Position numbers and translations under genes: made by a program. Below the pieces are notes generated by a model. That model made no database searches. It was not told the origin of the DNA and saw only the letters and a list, made by a program, of their open reading frames with translations. Source: an uncultured Bacteroidia bacterium (GTDB lineage: Bacteria > Bacteroidota > Bacteroidia > Bacteroidales > ML635J-15). Taken from it: a DNA stretch of 64,000 nucleotides. Shown piece after piece: positions 54,269 through 62,993 of this stretch (its first letter is position 1; each line of letters opens with the position of its first letter). The DNA is taken from contig CADAXK010000016.1 of assembly GCA_902791865.1 (NCBI GenBank), positions 1 to 64,000 on the forward strand, given 5' to 3'.

Positions 54269-55228
54269 ATGAGAAGTCTGCTGATAATAGTGATAATGTT
54301 TATGTTTGTGCCGATGTGTTTTTCGCAGTCGGTGCAGGAGGAGTACATAAATAAGTATTGTCAGATTGCTGTCGAGGAAATGGGCAGGACAGGCGTGCCG
54401 GCTAGTATCACCTTGGCACAGGGCATATTGGAATCGGGCAGTGGAACATCTCAACTTTCTATAAAAGGTAACAACCATTTTGGCATAAAGTGCCATTCCG
54501 ACTGGACTGGTGGTAAAATGTATGTTGACGATGATGCTAAGAATGAATGCTTCCGTATGTATCATAATGCTTCGGAGTCGTTTCGCGACCATTCCGACTT
54601 TCTGCGCAACAACCAGCGCTATGCATCGTTGTTCAAGCTTGACGTGAAGGATTACAAGGGCTGGGCAACAGGGCTGAAAAAAGCCGGTTATGCTACAAGT
54701 CCCACATACGCTACTCGTCTTATAGAAATCATTGAAAAATATAACTTGGCGCAGTACGATTCGGGAACATTTGTGCCGGTATCGGTTACTTCGAATATTG
54801 TAGCAGTTGCCGAAAACGAAGAAGGAACTTCTGTCGACAAGAAACCTACAAGGTATTATACATCGAATGGCTTTGAACTTAGCATGTCGGAATATTCATT
54901 GGGAACGAACAACAATACGGATTACATAGTATTGAAGTACGCAATGGACATTCAGGTTTTGTCGCGCAAATTGGGAATGGCTCCTTGGGAATTGTCCAAG
55001 TACAACGATTTGCCTAAGAAATATACAATTCAGGCAGGCGAGGTTATATACCTGAAGCCAAAGCGCAACAAGGCCGAGAAGAAATATACTGTTCACGTGG
55101 TTGAGCGTGGCGAAACCATGCGCGACATTTCACAGAAATATGCCGTCAAGATAAACAAGCTGTACAAGAAGAACGGTTGGGAGCAAGGCGTTCAGCCAGT
55201 CGAAGGCTCCAAGGTAAGACTGAGATAA
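54269..55228 (+). CDS. Secreted GH73 glucosaminidase with C-terminal LysM
   Basis: 319 residues from ATG 54269; the longer frame opens with TTG and a non-conserved leader. After a signal peptide (1-20, ..PMCFSQ) comes a FlgJ/GH73 endo-beta-N-acetylglucosaminidase domain: ITLAQGILESGSG (catalytic Glu55), NNHFGIKCHSDW and the end region TYATRLIEIIEKYNL. A middle section with a LysM-like stretch (YTIQAGEVIYLKPK) leads to a C-terminal LysM (YTVHVVERGETMRDISQKYAVKINKLYKKN..). It cleaves peptidoglycan glycan strands in cell-wall turnover. Unlike the MltD-like protein at 5436, its catalytic residue is intact. Confidence 0.92.
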   Translation: MRSLLIIVIMFMFVPMCFSQSVQEEYINKYCQIAVEEMGRTGVPASITLAQGILESGSGTSQLSIKGNNHFGIKCHSDWTGGKMYVDDDAKNECFRMYHNASESFRDHSDFLRNNQRYASLFKLDVKDYKGWATGLKKAGYATSPTYATRLIEIIEKYNLAQYDSGTFVPVSVTSNIVAVAENEEGTSVDKKPTRYYTSNGFELSMSEYSLGTNNNTDYIVLKYAMDIQVLSRKLGMAPWELSKYNDLPKKYTIQAGEVIYLKPKRNKAEKKYTVHVVERGETMRDISQKYAVKINKLYKKNGWEQGVQPVEGSKVRLR

Positions 55229-55232
55229 TGAA

Positions 55233-55408
55233 GGCTAAAAGGCTAGCAGGCAAAAAGGCTAACAGGCTGCTAGACTGTGAGACCGTTAGCTTGTAAGCCA
55301 GGTTGCCTATAAGTTCAGAAACAATCCAATCGAATCATCTAATTATCAAATTATCAAATTGTCAAATTATCAGAATTGAATTTTTGAATTTTTGAATCAT
55401 TGAATCAA
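55233..55408. repeat. Longest octamer array: 22 units in register
   Basis: The sequence divides without a break into 22 units of 8 nt. The words drift along the array: GGCTAAAA, GGCTAGCA and GGCTAACA at the left; GACTGTGA and GACCGTTA in the middle; ATCAAATT (twice) and GTCAAATT; then TGAATTTT (twice), TGAATCAT and TGAATCAA. Neighbouring units are most alike. The array starts 5 nt after the glucosaminidase stop and ends 9 nt before the -7 box of the DUF1573 gene. It has no coding capacity. Confidence 0.85.
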
Positions 55409-55417
55409 AATTTACTC

Positions 55418-55425
55418 TACCTTTG
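55418..55425 (+). promoter_or_regulatory. -7 promoter box of the DUF1573 gene
   Basis: TACCTTTG matches TAnnTTTG and lies 16 nt before the ATG. TTG words in the octamer array lie 15 and 23 nt upstream, close to but outside the usual -33 spacing. Confidence 0.6.
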
Positions 55426-55440
55426 TAAAAAATTATAGTC

Positions 55441-55992
55441 ATGAAAAGGATACTTTTTATTGTTGCAATCATGTTGATTGCGGGTATGGCATTTTCGCAG
55501 GAGAATGCTCCAAAGAAGGTAAATAAGGAAAATAACCAGTCCGAAAATGTTGAAAAGCGTTCGGACATTTTGTTTGATAAGCTGGTACACGATTTCGGTG
55601 CAATAGAAAAAGGTGGCGATGCAAGTTGCGTTTTCACATTTAAGAATGTGACCAAGAAGCCCGTTACTCTCACGAATGTAAAGACATCGTGTGGTTGTAC
55701 TGCAGCCGACTGGCCCAAGGAACCGATAGCAAAGAAGAAAAAAGGTTCGATAAAGGTAAAATACGACAGCAATAGGATTGGTAAGTTCACAAAGACCATA
55801 AAGGTTTTTATCGAAGGTAACGAAAATCCTATTCAGTTGGAAATCAGGGGTACAATAGTTGCTCCCAATGCAAACGATGTAAAGGTTACTCCGGCTGACA
55901 AAAAGGTCAACGAGATTGATAATACAAAAAAGTCTGCTAATCCGCAAGTTAAGGAAGCAAAGCCAGAAGAAGTAAAGCAAAGCAAGAAGTAA
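55441..55992 (+). CDS. DUF1573-domain secreted protein
   Basis: 183 residues. A signal peptide (1-19, ..GMAFSQ) is followed by a DUF1573 beta-sandwich at about 40-140: FDKLVHDFGAIEKGG, TFKNVTKKPVTLTNVKTSCGCTAADWPKEPIAKKKKGSIKVKY. These Ig-like (ASH/MSP-like) domains are abundant in Bacteroidota, with no settled function. The Cys pair in SCGC is conserved. The tail is Lys-rich and disordered. The aminotransferase gene follows after 36 bp without a clear promoter, so the two may be cotranscribed. Confidence 0.9.
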   Translation: MKRILFIVAIMLIAGMAFSQENAPKKVNKENNQSENVEKRSDILFDKLVHDFGAIEKGGDASCVFTFKNVTKKPVTLTNVKTSCGCTAADWPKEPIAKKKKGSIKVKYDSNRIGKFTKTIKVFIEGNENPIQLEIRGTIVAPNANDVKVTPADKKVNEIDNTKKSANPQVKEAKPEEVKQSKK

Positions 55993-56028
55993 AAAGTTTT
56001 AATACAATAAATTATAAATTAAAAAGAT

Positions 56029-57228
56029 ATGCCACAGATATCAGAAAAAGGAAAAAACATGCCGTCGTCGCCAATTCGTAAGCTCGTTCCTTACGCAGAC
56101 GCAGCAAAGGCAAGAGGTGTAAAGGTTTATCATCTCAACATCGGTCAGCCAGATATTAAGACTCCAGAAGTAGCTTTGGAGGCAGTAAAGAACATGACCG
56201 ACAAGGTTATAGCATACAGCCATACCGCAGGTAATATTTCTTACAGAAAGAAATTGGCTGCTTTCTACCAGAAGATTGGCATCGACGTTACTGAAAACGA
56301 TATGCTTATTACAACTGGTGGTTCAGAAGCAATTGTTTTTGCTTTTATGACAACTCTCAACCTCGGTGATGAGGTTATTGTTCCGGAACCATTCTACGCA
56401 AACTACAATGGTTTTGCAATGCAGGCTGGCGTTGTTATTAAGCCTATCACATCAAGCATAAAGAACGATTTCGCACTTCCGTCAATCGATGAATTCGAGA
56501 AGGTTATCACACCTAAGACCAAGGGTATTGTAATCTGCAATCCTAACAACCCGACTGGTTACCTTTATTCAAAGGAAGAACTCTTGCAGTTGGCAGAAAT
56601 CGTAAAAAAGCACGACCTTTACCTCTATGCTGATGAGGTTTACCGTGAATTCTGCTACGATGGTCACAAGCACTTCTCTACAATGCACATTCCTGGAATC
56701 GAGCAGAATGTAATCATGATGGATTCGGTATCGAAGCGTTACAGCATGTGCGGTGTACGCGTTGGCTGCATGGTAACAAAGAACAAGGAAGTTATTGCTA
56801 CTGCAACAAAGTTTGCACAGGCTCGTCTTTGTCCGCCGTCATTCGGTCAGGTAGCTGCCGAAGCTGCAATTGATACTCCTGACCAGTACTTCCACGAAGT
56901 TTACGAAGAATACATTGCTCGTCGTAACTTTATGGTTAAGGGCTTGAACGAAATTCCAGGTGTATATTGCCCGAATCCTAAGGGCGCTTTCTACACAGTA
57001 GTTAAGCTTCCTATCGACGATTCAGACAAGTTCGCAAAATGGATGCTCGAAGAATTCCAGTACAACGGACAGACCGTAATGGTTGCTCCTGCAACTGGTT
57101 TCTACAATACTCCTGGGCTTGGCAAGAACGAAGTTCGCGTTGCATACGTACTCAAGATCGAAGACCTCAAGAATGCAATAGAAGTTCTGAAGCATGCTTT
57201 GGAAGTTTATCCGGGCAGAACAATGTAA
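56029..57228 (+). CDS. PLP-dependent aminotransferase, class I (aspartate aminotransferase-like)
   Basis: 399 residues. Typical features are VYHLNIGQPDIKTPE, the glycine-rich TTGGSEAIVFAF for PLP phosphate, the ICNPNNPTGYLYSKEEL segment, YADEVYREF and the Schiff-base Lys236 in DSVSKRYSMCGVRVG. It transfers an amino group between amino acids and 2-oxo acids. The exact substrate pair cannot be read from the sequence. Length is normal and there is no signal peptide. Confidence 0.93.
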   Translation: MPQISEKGKNMPSSPIRKLVPYADAAKARGVKVYHLNIGQPDIKTPEVALEAVKNMTDKVIAYSHTAGNISYRKKLAAFYQKIGIDVTENDMLITTGGSEAIVFAFMTTLNLGDEVIVPEPFYANYNGFAMQAGVVIKPITSSIKNDFALPSIDEFEKVITPKTKGIVICNPNNPTGYLYSKEELLQLAEIVKKHDLYLYADEVYREFCYDGHKHFSTMHIPGIEQNVIMMDSVSKRYSMCGVRVGCMVTKNKEVIATATKFAQARLCPPSFGQVAAEAAIDTPDQYFHEVYEEYIARRNFMVKGLNEIPGVYCPNPKGAFYTVVKLPIDDSDKFAKWMLEEFQYNGQTVMVAPATGFYNTPGLGKNEVRVAYVLKIEDLKNAIEVLKHALEVYPGRTM

Positions 57229-57245
57229 TTCATGCAAAACAGCAT

Positions 57246-57275
57246 AGGAGCTATCATTTGATAGCTCCTTTTTTT
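57246..57275 (+). terminator. Terminator of the aminotransferase gene
   Basis: AGGAGCTATC and GATAGCTCCT form a perfect 10-bp stem with a 4-nt loop, followed by a T-run. It lies 17 nt after the stop. Confidence 0.9.
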
Positions 57276-57299
57276 AATTAGATACCAAACCTAAATAAT

Positions 57300-59639
57300 A
57301 TGAGAAGGTTCAATATCGGGAATCGGCATGGCGAGGATTCGCAAGGAGTGCGCTATCCGCTAATAGGCAAGATTGTTCTTGCTGTTTTTATCTACATTTT
57401 TACATTTCCTGCAATTGAGCCTGATCTGGCACCAGGACTTGATGCCTCGTATGTGTGGGGATTGAACTGGCTGTTTGCAAACGACTATTCAATGCTCTCG
57501 CAGCTCATTTATCCCATCGGACCATTGGCTTTGCTGAAATTGCCAGCGATTGAAGGTTTTAACTTCATTTGGTTCTTAATTGTATATTCCATACTTAAAT
57601 TCTGGTTTATTGCCGATAGTTTTAGGCTTGCAGAGTATCATTCTCGCAATTTCTATGCAGCGGGGGCATTGATAGCAGTGGCTTCGTATTTCGCAGGATT
57701 CGACTTGATGGTTGTATTCCTGTGCATTATGCTTTGTTTCAAATATGTGCGGACTGGTAGGTTTTCTCCGTTCATATTGGCAACAATATTGGCATTTGTC
57801 GGGCTTTTTGTAAAAACATCCATTGGCGTTTCGGCTTTGTCGGTGCTGTTTGTTGCTTGGCTTATGGATTTCTACAAGAACCGAAGTTTCAAGCGTATAT
57901 TTGCAGGAGCATCGGTTGTACTGGCAGTTGCAATTTTGGTCGGAATGGCAGTTTTGCACGATTTTTCGAGGCTAATAGATTATTTTTGGGGCGAGATGCA
58001 CCTTGTAACTGGTTATGGCGGTGCTCTTTCGTTGCATCCCGACAACAATTGGATAGTTTTAGGCGTTTTTCTATTCGTAATGATTGCCTTCTTGCTATTT
58101 ACTAAAGACAGGGATTCCAAGATATTGTTTTTCTTGTCGTTGATTCCGCTTTTCGCAAGTTGGAAACATGCTTTTGTTCGCGAGGATATTACACATTATC
58201 AGGCAATAATTACCTTTGTTGTAGTATTGTGGTGCATAATACTGATGTCAAGGACAATGCGCAGGGGCATTGCCGTTGTTTGCGCCTTGTTGTCTGTTAT
58301 GATGCTGTATAGCAATATGAAGGAGATTCCCGATTACAAAGGCAGAAAAATAGAATATTGTGGCATAAACAATTTTACTGATGTAACTTTTGGTTACAAT
58401 GATTTTAAGGAACGGATGAACCGCCTTACCGATGATGCGCTTGTCTGCGATAAACTTCCTGATGAGGTTGTATCTATGATTGGGAATTCAACAATTGATT
58501 TTTATCCATGGGAACATATCTATGCTAAAGTCAACAAGTTGAACTGGCATCCGCGAAAAACTGTAGAACTGGGAGCATCGACATCTAAATGGCTGTCGGA
58601 TGTGGCTGCTGAGAATTTTTCTAGCGAAAACGCTGTGGACTATGTACTTTGGCATTTCGGAAAAGATGGTTATACTATTGATGGGCGTTATCCGCTTAAT
58701 GACGAGCCAAATGTCGTGTTCAACATTTTGCAGAACTATGAACCTAAGTATTACGGTGAAAATTATGTGCTTTTCGGCAGAAACGAAAGTCCAAGGACTA
58801 TTCGTGTAATTGGAGGGGAGAAGAGCATTGCAAAGCTAAATGAGTGGATTTCAGTCCCTGATTGTGGAAATAACATTCAGCGAGTGAAGGTCGAAACTGG
58901 TGTTACCTTTGCTGGCTTTATGAAGAAAACTTTCTTCAAGGACGAAATGTATTTTGTAGATTACATGACCGATGATGGTGAAATGTATTCTTATAGGTAT
59001 GTGCCATCTACGGCGGTTGATGGTCTTTGGGTTAATCCACTGGTTACTCGTTTTGTCAATGGGGAACTTGCTGGAAGGGTATCGAAGATACGATTCAGAG
59101 TTTCGAATAATAGTTGTGTGAAGGATGAAATTTCGTTGCAGTTTGAAACTTTTGATATATCATTGGGCGAGTGTGTGCAAACTCATAGGGATGTCGTTAC
59201 TATGTTGTATGTAGATGATTTTGAATCAACATCTTCGAATGTTACCGATGTATATGCTTACGACGGAAGATACTCTAATATGATTGACCCGCAGGGATTT
59301 TCAAGCACATACGAGATTCAAATGGATTCGTTGTGGAATATGGTTGCCGATTCGTGCGACTTATACATAAAGGCTTCGTGTCGGTTCTTGAATACCAATG
59401 CATCGCAGATGGTTGTTTCAATAGATGGCAACGAAAATAGTTTTTATGATTATTGCGGATTTGGAAAAAATGGTCTGTCTTATTGGTGGCGTTCCGATAT
59501 GAAGTGCAGAATAAGTCGTGAAGACTATCCGACTGGACTATTGAAGGTATATGTTTGGAATAATGGCAGTGATCCTACTTATATTGACGACATGAAGGTT
59601 GCAGTTGCAAATTGTTGTGACTCAATAAATAATCGTTAG
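57300..59639 (+). CDS. Large polytopic membrane protein with an extracytoplasmic C-terminal domain
   Basis: 779 residues. About ten membrane helices fill residues 20-345; the first outward loop has acidic residues (IEPDLAPGLDASYVWGLNW), as in GT-C glycosyltransferases. Residues 345-779 are soluble with no family I recognise; they have several Asp/Asn/Tyr-rich beta segments (YSYRYVPSTAVDGLWVNP, VDDFESTSSNVTDVY). It may be a glycosyltransferase or a lipid-glycan handling protein in the envelope. No promoter match was found upstream. Its TAG stop overlaps the TAA of the convergent glycosyltransferase gene, with no terminator between. Confidence 0.7.
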   Translation: MRRFNIGNRHGEDSQGVRYPLIGKIVLAVFIYIFTFPAIEPDLAPGLDASYVWGLNWLFANDYSMLSQLIYPIGPLALLKLPAIEGFNFIWFLIVYSILKFWFIADSFRLAEYHSRNFYAAGALIAVASYFAGFDLMVVFLCIMLCFKYVRTGRFSPFILATILAFVGLFVKTSIGVSALSVLFVAWLMDFYKNRSFKRIFAGASVVLAVAILVGMAVLHDFSRLIDYFWGEMHLVTGYGGALSLHPDNNWIVLGVFLFVMIAFLLFTKDRDSKILFFLSLIPLFASWKHAFVREDITHYQAIITFVVVLWCIILMSRTMRRGIAVVCALLSVMMLYSNMKEIPDYKGRKIEYCGINNFTDVTFGYNDFKERMNRLTDDALVCDKLPDEVVSMIGNSTIDFYPWEHIYAKVNKLNWHPRKTVELGASTSKWLSDVAAENFSSENAVDYVLWHFGKDGYTIDGRYPLNDEPNVVFNILQNYEPKYYGENYVLFGRNESPRTIRVIGGEKSIAKLNEWISVPDCGNNIQRVKVETGVTFAGFMKKTFFKDEMYFVDYMTDDGEMYSYRYVPSTAVDGLWVNPLVTRFVNGELAGRVSKIRFRVSNNSCVKDEISLQFETFDISLGECVQTHRDVVTMLYVDDFESTSSNVTDVYAYDGRYSNMIDPQGFSSTYEIQMDSLWNMVADSCDLYIKASCRFLNTNASQMVVSIDGNENSFYDYCGFGKNGLSYWWRSDMKCRISREDYPTGLLKVYVWNNGSDPTYIDDMKVAVANCCDSINNR

Positions 59640-61261
59640 TATGAGTTATTTCCGAAAAAATCCTCTGGCGAGTTGCATATAGTTGTCTCGGATAACGTGC
59701 ATACAGAAATTCGTCCGTTATCAGCTATCCTGTTTAGGCGGTCAAGTACATCCTTGTGTTCTTCAAATTGTTCTCTGAAAACCTGATTTTCTATGACAAC
59801 GTAGTCGAAATCCCAAGTAAGAGCTTGTCTTACAACTTTCTCACTATGCCACATGATAGTGTAACCTTTGCGTTTCATCTGTATGAACGGACCATTTTGC
59901 GGGTAGGCATAAAGTGCAAGAATTTTTGTATTGCGTGGGACGTTTAGGGAATCAAGAAATTCATCGGACCCGACAAAGTTCAAGTAGGTTTTATATGCAC
60001 CGTCTTCTATCCAGCGTCTGTTTACCTGCGTTTCGTTGACATTTTTGACCATGAAAAAGCATAGTGCGCATAGTACAACAAGGCTTATCCCACCGACTAT
60101 GTAATTTTTTATTTGAGGTAATGTTCCGAGCATCAATGCGTAAAGTATCAGTATTGGCAGGAAAAATGTATCAACGAAATAGTAGTCATGGTTAGGAAGC
60201 TGATCCATCATGGCAATGGTGAATAATATGCATCCAAAAATATAAATTATAGGTATAAGCCAGATTGTTAGTTGTTTTTTATTGGATTTTCCCTCTGCTT
60301 TTCCTTTGAATTTCATTATCAGCTTGACTATTGCAGCAATCAATGCCAAGCCTGCCAGTACTTCGAATATGCGGTAATGTAATTTCTGGAAGTATTGGTA
60401 TTCCCAGTGTTCTTTTGCAAGACTGATTAGTTCCTTTGCATTTTCTATATTATCGGGTGGCAAAAGTTTATTGAGAAAAAGCGATCCATGTTCGCTTCTG
60501 AGGTGTGAGTTCCAGATCATGTATGCAATAATTATTGCAACCGATATTATTACACTCGGCAATTTGTCGGCAAATCTGCTTTCCTTGCGGAAAATTCTGA
60601 GTAGTTCGAATCCAAGTACCGCAATAAGTTCAATGGCGAATGTTGTTCGTATCAGTGTTGCTAGTGCCATTAGCAGTATGCCAAGATGGAAGTATTTCTT
60701 TTTGCCATGCTTTACATATTTTATGTATGCCCACATTCCGATAATACCTATGGCAAAAGCAGGTATACCTGGCAGAAATCCATTGAAATAGTAGGCATAA
60801 ACAGGAGCAGTCATTGCTATTGAGGTAACAAGCAGTGATTTCTGTAAGTCTTCTGTGATGAGATAAGAAAGCTTGTACAAGAAAAATAGTCCAATGAAAC
60901 TGCATATCATTGTCCATAACCTGAAAACCCATGGCGATGTCGTACCAAAAAGTTTCATTAGTAATGCGACAATGTATTCGTGTATAGGGAAATCAACGGC
61001 TGTGATTGTTGTGTCGTATGCAACTTGCCAATCCCCAGGAAATTGTTTGTTGTAAATCATAGTTTCGGGATGGAAAAGGTCGAAGCCGTTGTTGAGGAAA
61101 CCGATTGCAAGAGCATATCTGTCGTCTTGTGCCCATGCGTGTATGAAAGCAGGAAACTCGTTCAAGTATTTGAATTGTATTCCGATGCCTAATGCAATTA
61201 TGAACACGGCAGCTATCAGATAGCCTTTTGCGTTTATTTTTTCGTAGTCTATCAGTTTCAT
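59636..61261 (-). CDS. GT-C glycosyltransferase-like membrane protein (GT39/ArnT-like)
   Basis: 541 residues with about eleven membrane helices. The first outward loop has the acidic motif AWAQDDRYALAIGFLNNGFDLFHPE, characteristic of GT39/PMT-type enzymes in which Asp-Asp binds a lipid-linked donor. Further along come VDFPIHEYIVALLMKLFG and DYYFVDTFFLPILILYAL. Such enzymes use undecaprenyl- or dolichyl-phosphate sugars to glycosylate lipids or proteins outside the cell membrane; the acceptor is unknown. The C-terminal 110 residues are soluble. A TACATTTG box at 61284-61291 (minus) could serve as -7, but it sits beside the serA terminator. Confidence 0.85.
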   Translation of the reverse strand: MKLIDYEKINAKGYLIAAVFIIALGIGIQFKYLNEFPAFIHAWAQDDRYALAIGFLNNGFDLFHPETMIYNKQFPGDWQVAYDTTITAVDFPIHEYIVALLMKLFGTTSPWVFRLWTMICSFIGLFFLYKLSYLITEDLQKSLLVTSIAMTAPVYAYYFNGFLPGIPAFAIGIIGMWAYIKYVKHGKKKYFHLGILLMALATLIRTTFAIELIAVLGFELLRIFRKESRFADKLPSVIISVAIIIAYMIWNSHLRSEHGSLFLNKLLPPDNIENAKELISLAKEHWEYQYFQKLHYRIFEVLAGLALIAAIVKLIMKFKGKAEGKSNKKQLTIWLIPIIYIFGCILFTIAMMDQLPNHDYYFVDTFFLPILILYALMLGTLPQIKNYIVGGISLVVLCALCFFMVKNVNETQVNRRWIEDGAYKTYLNFVGSDEFLDSLNVPRNTKILALYAYPQNGPFIQMKRKGYTIMWHSEKVVRQALTWDFDYVVIENQVFREQFEEHKDVLDRLNRIADNGRISVCTLSETTICNSPEDFFGNNSY

Positions 61262-61295
61262 TGAGAAATGTAATGATGAAGTGCAAATGTAATAA

Positions 61296-61321
61296 AAAAA
61301 GCCACTCGAAAGTGGCTTTTT
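61296..61321 (-). terminator. Terminator of serA
   Basis: AAAAAGCCACT and AGTGGCTTTTT form a perfect 11-bp stem with a 4-nt loop (cgaa), 18 nt downstream of the serA stop on the minus strand. Confidence 0.85.
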
Positions 61322-61339
61322 AGTTTGCGATTCAAATTA

Positions 61340-62263
61340 TTACTTGTTAAGTCTGAATCTTTCGTTTCCGTTTTCGAAGTAGTCAACAATCTGGTTGATT
61401 GCTGCAATACCTGCATTAACGTTTGCTTCTTCGGTCTGAGCACCAAGTTTCTTCGGTGTGAAGAATACGCGGTCTGCATAGTTTTCCTTCAATTCTGCTG
61501 CGCATTCTGGAGCAACGTCTGCCATGTACTTGAAGTCTGGTCTTTCTGCGAGAACCTTCTTGAGGTCGTCTTCGTCGATGACTTCCTTGCGGGCGGTGTT
61601 GATGAGGGTTGCACCCTTAGGCATCTTACCGATTTTGCTCATGTTGATAGATTTCTTTGTTTCGTCGTTAGCTGGGCAGTGGAGCGAAATGTAGTGGCAT
61701 GTGCCAAACAGGTCGTCGAGGTTGGTGCACTGCTTTGCGCCAGTCGATTCAATCTGTTCCTTTGTGAGGAATGGGTCGTATGCAACTACTTCCATGCCGA
61801 ATCCCATAGCGTACTTTCCGAGGAGGCGACCAACGTTTCCGTAGCCGTAGATTCCGAGTTTCTTTCCGTGGATTTCCGAACCCGACTTTCCGTTGTAGTT
61901 GTTTCTTGCTGCCATAATCATAAGGCCGATAGCAAGTTCAGCAACTGCGTTCGAGTTCTGACCAGGAGTGTTCATTGCAACTACATTGCAAGCTGTTGCT
62001 GCATTGAGGTCGATGTTGTCGAAACCAGCACCTGCTCTTACGATAATCTTGAGGTTCTTGCCTGCTTCGATAACTTCCTTGTCTGCAACATCGCTTCTGA
62101 TGATCATTGCGTCAACATCTGCTACAGCAGCCAAAAGTTTGTCTTTGGTTCCGTACTTTTCAAGTAAAATTACCTCGTATCCAGCAGCTTTTGCTTTTGC
62201 CTGGATGCCGTCAACTGCTTCTTTTGCAAACGGTTTGTCGGTTGCTACTAAAACCTTTTTCAT
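61340..62263 (-). CDS. serA: D-3-phosphoglycerate dehydrogenase (Lys-type, short form)
   Basis: 307 residues. SerA oxidises 3-phosphoglycerate to 3-phosphohydroxypyruvate, the first step of serine synthesis. The NAD-binding loop GYGNVG (140-145), the catalytic Arg in NTARKEV (Arg225) and the NTPGQNSNAVAELA segment are clear. The usual catalytic His of TPHxGA is Lys271 here (TPKKLGAQTEEAN). I recall the same change in other Bacteroidales SerA proteins, so it is a lineage trait rather than damage. There is no C-terminal ACT domain, so serine feedback control is not expected. The promoter has the heptamer layout shared with lon and the kinase. Confidence 0.93.
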   Translation of the reverse strand: MKKVLVATDKPFAKEAVDGIQAKAKAAGYEVILLEKYGTKDKLLAAVADVDAMIIRSDVADKEVIEAGKNLKIIVRAGAGFDNIDLNAATACNVVAMNTPGQNSNAVAELAIGLMIMAARNNYNGKSGSEIHGKKLGIYGYGNVGRLLGKYAMGFGMEVVAYDPFLTKEQIESTGAKQCTNLDDLFGTCHYISLHCPANDETKKSINMSKIGKMPKGATLINTARKEVIDEDDLKKVLAERPDFKYMADVAPECAAELKENYADRVFFTPKKLGAQTEEANVNAGIAAINQIVDYFENGNERFRLNK

Positions 62264-62313
62264 TTCAATCTTGTGTTTAAAATTTTTATTAATGTTCTGC
62301 TTTTAAAGTTCGG

Positions 62314-62356
62314 CAAAGATAAATAATATTTACGAAGTACGATTTACGATTTTAGA
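62314..62356 (-). promoter_or_regulatory. serA promoter box preceded by five heptamers
   Basis: TATCTTTG (62314-62321, minus) is directly preceded upstream by five 7-nt units (62322-62356): TATTATT, TCGTAAA, TCGTACT, TCGTAAA, TCTAAAA. This is nearly the same series as at the kinase promoter (174-208). There is no TTTG at -33. Confidence 0.7.
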
Positions 62357-62404
62357 TTGAATTTTTTTGAAGAATACATCATATTGTAAAATATTCATAA
62401 AAAG

Positions 62405-62436
62405 TTTGTTTGTGTGAAAAAAAAGTGTTAATTTTG
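62405..62436 (+). promoter_or_regulatory. Promoter of the small sorting-domain protein gene
   Basis: TTTG (62405-62408), 20-nt spacer, TAATTTTG (62429-62436): a full match, 43 nt upstream of ATG 62480. Confidence 0.8.
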
Positions 62437-62479
62437 ACCATTGAATATTTTTAAGTATTAGTTGAGTAAATGATGTAAT

Positions 62480-62974
62480 ATGAGTAAGAATAAGTTGGTC
62501 TATATAGTTGGTGCCATAATTTTGGTAGTTGTGTCCTTTGATTTGCATTCGCAGTCGTTGGAACGTTTGTCGTTTCCGCAGGTTGCTGTCAGTAACGGAG
62601 ATGTAAGTGCTACGGCAGGTTCGCCGTATGGAATTTCGTTGAGCGGAGCAAATGGTTCGCTGACTATTACGTCGGAATACGGCGAAGGCGATTTTCACAA
62701 CGAGATAGTTTCGGAAACTGGTCATATAGTGTTGGAAAGTGGTATTTCCGTCTATCCGAATCCTGCCGAATATATTGTATATCTTGTGTTTGAGAATCCA
62801 GAAGCGTTTGACACTCACAAGCAGGTAGAAATATATGATATGGGTGGACGGATTGTCCATTCTGTGCAAATGTCGAGTTTTGCGGAGGAAGTCGCCATTG
62901 ATGTGTCGCACATTCCGCGGGGTACCTATATAATAAAGGTGGGTGGCAAAAGTGTAAAGATGATAAAAGGTTGA
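62480..62974 (+). CDS. Small secreted protein with type A T9SS sorting domain
   Basis: 164 residues: signal peptide (1-25, ..SFDLHSQ), a short beta region about 60 residues long (QSLERLSFPQVAVSNGDVSATAGSPYG.., of the kind that often precedes sorting domains), then the type A sorting domain (ISVYPNPAEYIVYLVFENPE.., YDMGGRIVHS, RGTYIIKVGG). T9SS would export it and either attach it to the surface or release it. The mature cargo is very short, so it may be a minimal surface protein or partner of the next gene, which begins 19 bp downstream. Confidence 0.9.
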   Translation: MSKNKLVYIVGAIILVVVSFDLHSQSLERLSFPQVAVSNGDVSATAGSPYGISLSGANGSLTITSEYGEGDFHNEIVSETGHIVLESGISVYPNPAEYIVYLVFENPEAFDTHKQVEIYDMGGRIVHSVQMSSFAEEVAIDVSHIPRGTYIIKVGGKSVKMIKG

Positions 62975-62993
62975 TAATTAATGGGCAGAATAT

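Noticed and set aside
55233..55408. Possible CRISPR array
   Set aside because: Units are 8 nt, contiguous and degenerate; there are no 20-40 nt repeats with unique spacers and no cas genes.
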